Source: a virus
DNA length: 35,774 bases
IMG/VR virus record: IMGVR_UViG_3300046683_000413
Coordinates: 1 to 35,774 of that record
Direction: 5' to 3' (one strand)
A model generated the notes under the pieces. It made no database searches. It worked only from the letters and a program-made list of their open reading frames with translations, and was not told where the DNA came from. The position numbers were made by a program, and so were the translations under genes. Of this stretch, positions 1-5,962 are shown in pieces. The number at the start of each line of letters is the position of its first letter. Positions within the stretch are counted from its first letter, which is position 1.

Positions 1-97
1 GCGCTAATTGCCGGTCGCCAACCCGTCGATGTTCTTGATTTATCAGAACATCTGTGAGGCTTTTTGCTTCGGCTGCTTCGGCCAACGCATTACTCAT
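1..97 (-). CDS. Truncated small leftward early gene, unknown
   Basis: Open leftward frame starting at ATG 97-95 (MSNALAEAAEAKSL...) and running off the left end of the window, so only about 32 codons are visible. A good ribosome binding site (GGAAGG) sits five bases before the ATG, and the start overlaps the end of the preceding small frame. It lies downstream of the Cro-like gene on the same strand, so it probably belongs to the leftward early transcript. No family is recognisable from this fragment. Confidence 0.5.
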   Translation of the reverse strand, partial: MSNALAEAAEAKSLTDVLINQEHRRVGDRQLA

Positions 98-209
98 TTG
101 TGCCTTCCAATGGATGGTTTATCCACATTTGTGGATGAATCTGCCGGATGAGACCGCAATGCTCGGCACATGGAAAATCCCTCGCCCGCGCTGATGGTTC
201 TCGTGACAT
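90..209 (-). CDS. Possible 39-aa leftward early peptide
   Basis: Small frame (MSREPSARARDFPCAEHC...) filling the gap between the Cro-like gene and the truncated gene at the window edge. Its stop overlaps the next start (ATGAGTAA), which suggests translational coupling. No strong ribosome binding site is visible and no family is recognised. It holds two cysteines and two histidines (CAEHC, then IHP and NHP), too few to call a zinc site. It could be chance. Confidence 0.33.
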   Translation of the reverse strand: MSREPSARARDFPCAEHCGLIRQIHPQMWINHPLEGTNE

Positions 210-220
210 CTCGTCCGCGG

Positions 221-427
221 TTATGACGATGCCGTCTGTGCAAGTCCAAAGAAGTCGTTTGGCGTTACGGCACCGTCGGTCACCTCGAAAATTTTCTCCA
301 TGGTGGCTTGATCAGGCATTCGATCACCGGAGCGATATCGGTGCACGGCTTGGCGCGACCGTTCGATCAGCGCGCCGAACTCAGCGTCTGAAAGGTTTCG
401 CTCGCCCATGAATGCGGAAAGTCGCAT
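221..427 (-). CDS. Cro-like transcriptional regulator
   Basis: 68-aa protein that is essentially one lambda-repressor-like helix-turn-helix domain. The stretch FGALIERSRQAVHRYRSG is the turn and recognition helix, followed by GDRMPDQATM and a C-terminal TDGAVTPNDFF typical of alphaproteobacterial phage Cro/CI-type regulators. It is divergent from the CI-like repressor and separated from it by three operators, the classic layout of a lysis-lysogeny switch. I infer that it represses the repressor promoter and helps commit to lytic growth. The start at 427 keeps the first helix intact. The best promoter (-35 TTGACG at 462-457, -10 AATTAT at 438-433) would place transcription start at about 426-427, so the mRNA may be leaderless. 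An internal Met at 411 is the alternative start. Confidence 0.8.
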   Translation of the reverse strand: MRLSAFMGERNLSDAEFGALIERSRQAVHRYRSGDRMPDQATMEKIFEVTDGAVTPNDFFGLAQTASS

Positions 428-432
428 TCCAG

Positions 433-512
433 ATAATTGTCACCATTATGGTGACCCGTCAACCTCTCCGTCACCAAATTGGAGCCTTCACCGCCGTCGC
501 CAATACGGTGAC
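433..512. promoter_or_regulatory. Switch operator region: three 17-bp operators plus leftward promoter
   Basis: Three copies of a 17-bp dyad lie between the Cro-like and CI-like genes: 439-455 (GTCACC-ATTAT-GGTGAC, perfect), 470-486 (GTCACC-AAATT-GGAGCC, degenerate right arm) and 496-512 (GTCGCC-AATAC-GGTGAC, one mismatch). The first sits exactly in the spacer between a leftward -35 (TTGACG, 462-457) and -10 (AATTAT, 438-433), so repressor bound there would block the Cro-like promoter. By analogy with lambda OR1-OR3 these are the binding sites of the CI-like and Cro-like proteins. The same dyad recurs twice at 1146-1193. Confidence 0.85.
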
Positions 513-521
513 ATTATAAGG

Positions 522-1121
522 ATGGTGCAGATTTACCGAAATGGACTTGCGGCTGCGATGAAGCGGCTCGGCATTGGGCCTACTGCGCTGGCGGCGGAGG
601 TCGGTACAACAAAGCAAAACATTGACCGATGGGCGCGGGGGGAGCGGAAACTCACCGTGCCTTGGGCCGAAAAGATAGCGCCGGTGCTCCAAACGACTGC
701 GGGGGAACTGCTGCTTTCCGATGGCGGCGGAATCCAGCGCATTCCTCTACTCGATTGGATACAGGCTGGCAGGCTTACCAACACGAGGAGCCAACTCCCC
801 ATGGAAGACGTACCGCTTTTGGCCTTTGCAGACTTGGGCCGCGGCGAGTTCTTTGCCTTGAGGGTTCACGGTGCCTCAATGGACCGAGTTTCACCGGACG
901 GATCGGTTATCGTCGTGGACAAATCAGACAAGACGCTGCTAGCCGGCAGGTTTTATGTTTTCGCCGTTCGCGGCGCGACGACCTATAAGCGATGGCAGGC
1001 CGGGAAGCCATCGTACCTAGCTGCATTTTCCACCGACCCCGCCGAGGGGCCTATTTTCATCGAAAAGCGCAAGGATTTTGAGGTGGTTGGGCGGGTGCGT
1101 CGGACCATGCTCGACCTATAG
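522..1121 (+). CDS. CI/LexA-type phage repressor (HTH plus S24 peptidase)
   Basis: 199-aa lysogeny repressor. Residues 7-57 form a helix-turn-helix (LAAEVGTTKQNIDRWARG as turn and recognition helix). Residues about 72-199 form a LexA-like autopeptidase with Ser119 (HGASMD) and Lys156 (TYKRW) as the likely catalytic dyad, and Ala82-Gly83 (WIQAGR) as the likely self-cleavage site. I infer that it holds the prophage silent by binding the GTCACC-N5-GGTGAC operators on both sides of its gene and is inactivated by RecA-stimulated self-cleavage after DNA damage. The frame is open upstream to 408, but that part is operator DNA. ATG 522 gives a complete first helix although its AAGG lies directly against the start; ATG 558 is the alternative. 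Confidence 0.9.
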   Translation: MVQIYRNGLAAAMKRLGIGPTALAAEVGTTKQNIDRWARGERKLTVPWAEKIAPVLQTTAGELLLSDGGGIQRIPLLDWIQAGRLTNTRSQLPMEDVPLLAFADLGRGEFFALRVHGASMDRVSPDGSVIVVDKSDKTLLAGRFYVFAVRGATTYKRWQAGKPSYLAAFSTDPAEGPIFIEKRKDFEVVGRVRRTMLDL

Positions 1122-1145
1122 CCTGGTTGCGGCATAGGAAAAATC

Positions 1146-1199
1146 GTCACCTTTTTGGTGACACGCCTATTGACCAGTCACCAAATTGGTGACAACACT
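1146..1199 (+). promoter_or_regulatory. Rightward early promoter with two repressor operators
   Basis: Two perfect dyads, GTCACC-TTTTT-GGTGAC at 1146-1162 and GTCACC-AAATT-GGTGAC at 1177-1193. The second fills the spacer between a -35 TTGACC (1170-1175) and a weak -10 AACACT (1194-1199), the same geometry as the Cro-side promoter. Transcription would start near 1206, ahead of the GGGGAG ribosome binding site at 1215 of the exonuclease gene. This looks like a second, lambda OL-like operator controlling the recombination operon. Confidence 0.8.
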
Positions 1200-1224
1200 G
1201 CTCCCCACTACAACGGGGAGCCTG

Positions 1225-2184
1225 ATGAAACCGATTGAGCGCGTCGAGATCACCGACACCTACGATTGGTTGGCCGAGCGACAGCGCTACATCGGCGCCA
1301 GCGAAGTCGCCACCGTCTGCGGCGTCGCGGCTTACGGCTCGCTCGCCGAACTCTACGCCGAAAAGAAGGGCCTGCGCCCGCCGATGGTTGATAGCGGCGT
1401 GCTACGCCGCGGCCGCTGGGGAGAATCGGCTGCGTTCCAGGCGCTCGCCGACGAGCGGCCCGAATGGGACGTGCAGCGCGCCCGCGTCCACGTCATCGAT
1501 CGCGAGGCGCGGATCGCCTGCACACCGGACGGCTTTGCGACCGCGCCCGATCGGGAAGGCTTCGGCCTCGTCCAGGCCAAGGTCGTGAGCCGCTCGGTCT
1601 ATCGTGCCAAATGGTTGGACGATCCCGAAGGGCCGTTCGACGGGCCGGCGATGCCGCCGGCGCACTTCCGACTGCAGACGGTCTGCGAGCGCATGCTCAA
1701 CGCCGACCGCTGCCCGTGGGCCGTGCTCGCGGTGCTGGTAAACGGCGAATACGACTGGTCGTTTCGCCTATTCGACATCGAGCCTGACCCAATCCTCGAG
1801 GATCGCATCCGCTACGACGTTGCCGCGTTCTGGCGCGACCATCTCGATCCCGGCGTGATGCCCGACTTCGAGCCGCAGCGCGACGAGGCGCTGATCAAGC
1901 AACTCTTTCCGCAGGACGATGGCAGCGAGATCGATCTGACCACCGACAACCGCGCGCTCGTCGCGGTCGATGAGCTGACCGAGGCGCAGGCGGCCCTTAG
2001 TCGGCTGAAAAAGACCGAGACCGCACTCAAAACCGAACTGACCGCGAAGTTGGGCGCCGCGACCTACGGGCGCCTGGCCGATGGCCGCCGTTTGTCCTGG
2101 CGCCTGCAGCATCGCAAGGGCTACGCGGTTGAACCGGCCGACTTTCGCGTATTCCGAATTCTCAAGCAACAACAGGAGGCATGA
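1225..2184 (+). CDS. YqaJ-type viral recombination exonuclease
   Basis: 319-aa nuclease of the YqaJ/lambda-exonuclease (PD-(D/E)XK) family. The motifs appear in family order: RYIGASE near residue 25 (motif I), RWGE, CTPDGF carrying the metal-binding Asp, and GLVQAKV carrying the Q-x-K nuclease signature, then a C-terminal coiled-coil-like segment (LTEAQAALSRLKKTETALKTEL). Proteins of this family resect double-stranded DNA ends to 3' overhangs for a partner annealing protein, which is likely the gene at 4128 in the same operon. The frame can be extended to a TTG at 1186, but that overlaps the operator; ATG 1225 has GGGGAG four bases upstream. It is first in the rightward operon behind an operator-controlled promoter. 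Confidence 0.85.
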   Translation: MKPIERVEITDTYDWLAERQRYIGASEVATVCGVAAYGSLAELYAEKKGLRPPMVDSGVLRRGRWGESAAFQALADERPEWDVQRARVHVIDREARIACTPDGFATAPDREGFGLVQAKVVSRSVYRAKWLDDPEGPFDGPAMPPAHFRLQTVCERMLNADRCPWAVLAVLVNGEYDWSFRLFDIEPDPILEDRIRYDVAAFWRDHLDPGVMPDFEPQRDEALIKQLFPQDDGSEIDLTTDNRALVAVDELTEAQAALSRLKKTETALKTELTAKLGAATYGRLADGRRLSWRLQHRKGYAVEPADFRVFRILKQQQEA

Positions 2185-2185
2185 A

Positions 2186-2266
2186 ATGGTTTCCGGCATG
2201 GCACGGCGCGGCATGGCGAGGCCGGGTGTGGTGAGGCACGGCACGGCGAGGCAGGGATTTGTTTGA
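2186..2266 (+). CDS. Possible 26-aa Arg/Gly-rich peptide read from the first pentamer array
   Basis: ATG 2186 lies six bases after a perfect AGGAGG (2174-2179) and opens a frame running through the first pentamer array, ending at a TGA in the conserved array tail. The peptide is built of five-residue units (MARRG, MARPG, VVRHG, TARQG) because a five-base repeat gives a five-codon period. The ribosome binding site makes translation plausible, but the repeat may act at DNA or RNA level and the frame may be incidental. Confidence 0.3.
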   Translation: MVSGMARRGMARPGVVRHGTARQGFV

Positions 2267-2378
2267 TGGGTTTCCAGTTGCGGCGCGGCGGGGCATGGCC
2301 CGGCAAGGCCCGGCTCGGCGTGGCCGGGCACGGCCCGGCAAGGCGGGGCACGGCACGGCTGGGTAGGGCACGGCAGGG
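2195..2378 (+). repeat. Degenerate pentanucleotide arrays 1a and 1b, (NNGGC)n
   Basis: Two arrays, 2195-2257 (about 12 units) and 2281-2378 (about 19 units), in which GGC recurs every five bases with two freely varying bases between. Both end in GGCAGGGATTTG. They are separated by a short spacer (TTTGTTTGATGGGTTTCC) that is nearly repeated in block 2. The array strand is G-rich on the coding strand, and the period of five excludes ordinary coding constraint. The block fills the gap between the exonuclease gene and the next gene, whose GGAG ribosome binding site follows at once. I do not recognise this element. Confidence 0.9.
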
Positions 2379-2399
2379 ATTTGAACACAGGAGAGCTTT

Positions 2400-3026
2400 A
2401 TGTTGGACAAGCCGAAGTCGAAGAAAATAACCGACGAGCTAATACCATACAGCTCCACAACGATCAAAGCGGCGCGATTGCTGATCGTCGTGCGGGGGCG
2501 CACGCCGCTCTTGACCCACAATCCACAAAGCATGGGCACCGCCCCCGAGGCCGGACGCGGCTCGCGCATCCCGGAAGCCGAGGTCGAGGCCGAGGCCGGT
2601 TGCTACAGGATGGAAGATGGCTCGCTGGCCATCAAGGGCGAGGCATTCCGGGGCTCGATCCTGGGCGCCGCCGGAGCCTGGAAGGTCAAGCGGGCAACAA
2701 TGAAATCACGGCTGTCCCACATCGTCGTAATTGAGGATCTGGTGCAGTTGGTCGATTCCAATGACGGCAAGCCGCTCACGTCCTACATCATCGACTCGCG
2801 CCGCGCGATCATCATGGGAAAGGGCATCGTCAGAAGGCGCCCGCGGTTCGACCGCTGGGGCGCGCAGTTCACCGTCGAATACGATCCGGTCTTGGTCGCC
2901 GAGCCAAAATTAATCGTCGATATTTGCGCCGATGCCGGTGGCCGGATTGGTGTTGGTGACTTCAGGCCAGCAAGAAATGGGTGGTTCGGTAGGTACGATA
3001 TCGTGTCGTACTTGGTGCTTGAGTGA
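2400..3026 (+). CDS. Conserved phage protein of the recombination module, unknown function
   Basis: 208-aa soluble protein without a recognisable catalytic motif. It has a pattern I associate with a conserved phage family found beside recombination genes: an early TPLLTHNP, a middle AFRGSILGAAGAWKVKR, then RPRFDRWGAQFTV and a C-terminal GGRIGVGDFRPARNGWFG. The function is not known to me. It lies between the exonuclease and the ParB-domain gene, flanked on both sides by pentamer arrays, and starts at ATG 2400 behind GGAG. A structural or accessory role in recombination is a guess from position only. Confidence 0.6.
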   Translation: MLDKPKSKKITDELIPYSSTTIKAARLLIVVRGRTPLLTHNPQSMGTAPEAGRGSRIPEAEVEAEAGCYRMEDGSLAIKGEAFRGSILGAAGAWKVKRATMKSRLSHIVVIEDLVQLVDSNDGKPLTSYIIDSRRAIIMGKGIVRRRPRFDRWGAQFTVEYDPVLVAEPKLIVDICADAGGRIGVGDFRPARNGWFGRYDIVSYLVLE

Positions 3027-3029
3027 TCT

Positions 3030-3210
3030 GGCGGGGCCAGGCCAGGCAGGGCCGGGCGGGGCGCGGCTAGGTACGGCGGGGCCGGGCGAGGCGCGGCAAG
3101 GCAGGGATTTGTTTGATGATTTTCCTTGATGAGTTTCAGTTCAGGCCGGGCAAGGCGGGGTCTGGCTTGGCACGGCGGGGCCCGGCGCGGCTGGGCGAGG
3201 CGAGGCAGGG
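3030..3210 (+). repeat. Degenerate pentanucleotide arrays 2a and 2b, (NNGGC)n
   Basis: Same element type as block 1: arrays at 3030-3107 (about 15 units) and 3143-3210 (about 13 units), both closing with GGCAGGGATT. The spacer begins GGGATTTGTTTGATG as in block 1 and again carries TTTCC and CAGTT before the second array. The variable dinucleotides differ from block 1, so this is not a recent exact copy, yet the GGC cores and the tail are kept. The block fills the gap before the ParB-domain gene, whose GGAGG follows. Confidence 0.9.
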
Positions 3211-3238
3211 ATTATTCGCTTAATCGGAGGAGAATGAG

Positions 3239-3910
3239 ATGGCGAAAGTGGCGATCGACAAAATCAAAATTGATGAATCAATCTATCCGAGAACCGGCGT
3301 CAATGAGTTTAACGTTGGCCGCTTGGTCTCGGCGCTCAAGACCGGCGTAAAACTGCCGCCGCTTCTAATCGAGGCCAAGACGCATCGACTTGTCGATGGC
3401 CGCCATCGGTTGCAAGCATTTCTGAAGTTAAAGATCGAGCGCATCGACGTTGTTGAAAAGGTGTATGCCAGCGAGGCCGACCTCTACGCCGATGCCGTGC
3501 GCGCCAACATCGGTCACGGCGAACCGCTCGATCAGTTTTCAATCCGCTCAGCTATCATCCGGCTGGAACAATACGGCTACTCACGCGATCGTATTTCAAA
3601 TGTCGTGCGGCTGCCGGCTGAGATGATCGAAAAGATTGCACGCGGATTTGCAAGCGACGCCGATACCGGTAAGCCGGTCGCACTCAAGGGCGGGCTCAGT
3701 CATTTGGCCGGACAATCCCTGAGCAGCGAACAACAGCAGGTCAACCGGCACTATGGCGGGCCGAAGGCCGTGTTCTATCTGCGCCAACTTTGCGAAATGA
3801 TCGAGAAAGATATGTGGCCACGCGACTCCGCGACATTTGTCTTTGAGATGGACCGGCTGGTCGGGTTGTGGTCGGCGATTAAGAGCAGCGGCAAGAGCGA
3901 AGCGGCATAA
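3239..3910 (+). CDS. ParB/Spo0J-domain protein
   Basis: 223-aa protein with an N-terminal ParB-type domain (residues about 1-100): LPPLLIEAKTHRLVDGRHRL gives the conserved strand and GxHR-like nucleotide-binding box, and ANIGHGEPLD matches the box that follows in ParB proteins. The middle segment (RLEQYGYSRDRISNVVRL) may be a helix-turn-helix. The C-terminal half is unlike the ParB dimer domain. Such phage proteins may bind DNA or nucleotides; true plasmid-type partition is not shown, since no ParA gene is present in the window. It is flanked on both sides by pentamer arrays, and the window also holds a parS-like site at 10535. The start has a strong GGAGG. Confidence 0.75.
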   Translation: MAKVAIDKIKIDESIYPRTGVNEFNVGRLVSALKTGVKLPPLLIEAKTHRLVDGRHRLQAFLKLKIERIDVVEKVYASEADLYADAVRANIGHGEPLDQFSIRSAIIRLEQYGYSRDRISNVVRLPAEMIEKIARGFASDADTGKPVALKGGLSHLAGQSLSSEQQQVNRHYGGPKAVFYLRQLCEMIEKDMWPRDSATFVFEMDRLVGLWSAIKSSGKSEAA

Positions 3911-3914
3911 AATT

Positions 3915-3988
3915 AGGCGGGGCAAGGCAGGGCGTGGCGCGGCCAGGCGGGGTCGGGCATGGCACGGCCAGGCAAGGCAAGGCAGGGA
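3915..3988 (+). repeat. Degenerate pentanucleotide array 3, (NNGGC)n
   Basis: A single array of about 15 units that starts four bases after the stop of the ParB-domain gene and ends in GGCAGGGAG, with the tail diverging afterwards. Same polarity and core as the other arrays, so all five point the same way relative to transcription. Confidence 0.88.
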
Positions 3989-4059
3989 GACTGCGTTCAA
4001 TGAAAAGCGGTCGCAACGCTACCGATGACTACTCGGGTCCGCTGCAATGCGACCGCCTC

Positions 4060-4101
4060 GCGCGCCCGGCCTGTTTTCGCCAGTGTTTGGGCCGGGCGCG
4101 C
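4060..4101. promoter_or_regulatory. 12-bp perfect stem-loop in the leader of the annealing-protein gene
   Basis: GCGCGCCCGGCC (4060-4071) is exactly repeated in inverse at 4090-4101, leaving an 18-nt loop. No T-run follows, so it is not a standard intrinsic terminator. It ends about 13 bases before the AAAGGAG of the gene at 4128 and could act as an attenuator, RNA stabiliser or protein-binding hairpin. A 43-codon frame (3999-4130) with GGGAG upstream runs through the stem and ends with an ATGA overlap on the gene at 4128, so this could instead be a short coupled leader peptide. Confidence 0.6.
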
Positions 4102-4127
4102 ACTCTTAACCCAAAGGAGATTACCCA

Positions 4128-5243
4128 ATGACCAACCCCGACATCGAAGACCGCCGCGGCGCGCTTGCGCAATTCGCCAATGCCGGCGGCCAGCTCCAGC
4201 AGCCCATCCCGTCCGGCCACGGCTTGGTGAGGCCAACCACCGGGCTTGCCGATCGCGTCATCGGCGCGCAGCACGTCGCGGTCTACCGTGACGACGCGAA
4301 AATATTGCAGAAGCTCTCCGCGCTCGCCGCGGCAGCCGGCACGGACTGGTTTTACCGCTTCCCGGTCAAGTCGAAGGACGGCCGCACCGATTACATCGAA
4401 GGGCCGAGCATCAAGCTCGCAAACGATGTCGCGCGCATCTTCGGCAACAACGTCAACGAAGTCCGCGAGATCGACAACGGCGACAGTTGGACCTTCTACG
4501 CGCGCTTCACCGACATCGAGACGGGCTTCTCGATGGAGCGCGCCTACCGGCAGCGCAAGTCGCAGACTTCGATCAAGACCAGGGACGCCGATCGCAGTCT
4601 CGATCAGACCTACCAAATAGGGCAATCGAAGGCGATCCGAAATTGCATCGTCAACTCGCTTCAGATCTATGCCGACTACGCTTTCGAGCATGCCCGCAAC
4701 TCGCTGGTCGATAAGATCGGCAAAGACTTGGCCGGCTACCGCCAGCGCGTCGTCGAGGGCCTCGCGCGCATCCCGGTCGAACTGAACCGCGTCGAGCGCG
4801 TCATCGGCCGTGCCGTCAAGGATTGGCTCGCGCCAGATGTTGCCCAGGTGATCGCGATGATGAAAAGCGTCGCGGACGGCATGGCGTCTGTCGAAGAAAC
4901 GTTCCCGCCGATCGAGCAAGTTGCGCAGCCGGCTGCATCGACAGCAAGTGCTACGCCGCCGCCCATGGAGTCAGGACCGGAGGCGGCCGGCGAGGCGCAG
5001 GGCGAGGCCACACCCAATCCACCCCGCCCTGCGCCGACCGCCGATAAGCAATCAGCCGTCGAAGCCGGTGGCCCCGTCGAGGTCGCCTACAAGCGCGGCG
5101 CGGCCTGGCGCACGACTGGCGGGGAGCGCAAAGCCATGCCGCCCGAATACCGTGATCTGAAACATTCGCGCGAGGCGCTCGCATGGGGGGCCGGTTTTGA
5201 CGGTAAGCCGATCCCGACATTTTCCGACGAGGGCGAAGCGTGA
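4128..5243 (+). CDS. Probable single-strand annealing protein
   Basis: 371 aa. The N-terminal two thirds (to about residue 245) looks like a compact annealing-protein fold: AAGTDWFYRFPVKSKDG, YIEGPSIKLANDVARIFG, a strand-rich DSWTFYARFTDIETGF, and SKAIRNCIVNSLQ as the conserved helix. This layout (substrate strand pair, GPSI-K-A helix, NxI helix) resembles RecT/ERF-type phage recombinases, but I assign the family by pattern only. After about residue 260 there is a Pro/Ala/Glu-rich linker, then a short C-terminal tail (YKRGAAWRTTGGERKAMPPEYRDL divided by the linker) that may bind a partner. It follows the YqaJ nuclease in the operon, as exonuclease-annealase pairs do. The AAAGGAG before ATG 4128 is strong. 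Confidence 0.6.
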   Translation: MTNPDIEDRRGALAQFANAGGQLQQPIPSGHGLVRPTTGLADRVIGAQHVAVYRDDAKILQKLSALAAAAGTDWFYRFPVKSKDGRTDYIEGPSIKLANDVARIFGNNVNEVREIDNGDSWTFYARFTDIETGFSMERAYRQRKSQTSIKTRDADRSLDQTYQIGQSKAIRNCIVNSLQIYADYAFEHARNSLVDKIGKDLAGYRQRVVEGLARIPVELNRVERVIGRAVKDWLAPDVAQVIAMMKSVADGMASVEETFPPIEQVAQPAASTASATPPPMESGPEAAGEAQGEATPNPPRPAPTADKQSAVEAGGPVEVAYKRGAAWRTTGGERKAMPPEYRDLKHSREALAWGAGFDGKPIPTFSDEGEA

Positions 5244-5256
5244 CGGAGCTGCCGCT

Positions 5257-5598
5257 ATGAGGGCGATCTATGCCGTGACCGTCGCCGCCATCGCGGTGTT
5301 GTTGGTGACGGTGTCGATGCGCGGATATGCGACAAAGCCGTCCACCGCCAAGCCGGCGCCGGTGTCGTTGCTCGTCGAGCCGCCGCTGAAGTCCGATCGG
5401 CTATCGGTCCCGAAGCCGCCACCGCCTCCGCCGAAGCCGGTGCCGCCGCCCCCACCGGTCGCCGAACTGATCGAGCCGCTGGCCGCAGTTGCTGAGGCGC
5501 CGCCGCCCAAGCCACACGCCGATCCGGTCTGCGGGGCGCGCGGGCGGACTTGGTACACGCGCGAGAACGGATGGAAGTCCTGGAGATGTAATCGATGA
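5257..5598 (+). CDS. Membrane-anchored proline-rich small protein
   Basis: 113 aa. Residues about 2-21 are a hydrophobic N-terminal anchor (AIYAVTVAAIAVLLVTV), followed by a long Pro-rich stretch (PKPPPPPPKPVPPPPP) able to span part of the periplasm and a cysteine-bearing C-terminus (CGARGRTWYTRENGWKSWRC). The shape recalls TonB-like or spanin-like periplasmic proteins, but no lipobox or lysis cassette is nearby, so the role is open. It sits 13 bases after the annealing-protein gene and overlaps the next start by four bases. Confidence 0.55.
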   Translation: MRAIYAVTVAAIAVLLVTVSMRGYATKPSTAKPAPVSLLVEPPLKSDRLSVPKPPPPPPKPVPPPPPVAELIEPLAAVAEAPPPKPHADPVCGARGRTWYTRENGWKSWRCNR

Positions 5599-5909
5599 GG
5601 ACGATCTCGGCGGCGCGGATGAAGGGCAACGGCATGGGGCATACGAACCGCATTCCGCGTGAGGGCACCCATCTGCGCAAGATATGGGACCTGTTCCAGT
5701 CCACGCCAGGAGTTGTCATACCCATGGTCATTCTCGGCAAGAACAAGAACGCCTTGTTTCAGCTCCGCGATTTCTACGGATTGGACATCCGCTGCATCAG
5801 GTACGGCAAATGGTGCCTGTGCGGCGAGTGGGTTGTTGGTGGCGGCTACATCGATTACGTGGCTGCGCGCCATCAGGACGCGGTGGATGGGTACAAAGGA
5901 GGGCGATGA
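5595..5909 (+). CDS. Small phage protein, unknown
   Basis: 104 aa with a basic N-terminus and a cysteine-rich middle (IRCIRYGKWCLCGEW), which could bind a metal, though no full motif is present. Coupled by an ATGA overlap to the preceding proline-rich gene. The segment IPREGTHLRKIWDLF looks like a helix of a DNA-binding or regulatory protein, but no family is recognised. Confidence 0.5.
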   Translation: MRTISAARMKGNGMGHTNRIPREGTHLRKIWDLFQSTPGVVIPMVILGKNKNALFQLRDFYGLDIRCIRYGKWCLCGEWVVGGGYIDYVAARHQDAVDGYKGGR

Positions 5910-5962
5910 ACAAACAACCAACTAGGCTGGGAATCAAACCACTTTTTCAACGAGGAAAGCAA

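Noticed and set aside
1768-2388. 206-aa leftward frame with Cys/Pro/Ala repeats
   Set aside because: It reads the complement of the pentamer arrays and the end of the exonuclease gene; the repeat period alone explains the open frame.
4029-4919. 296-aa leftward frame opposite the annealing-protein gene
   Set aside because: It overlaps a well-supported rightward gene with a strong ribosome binding site and has no start signal or family features.
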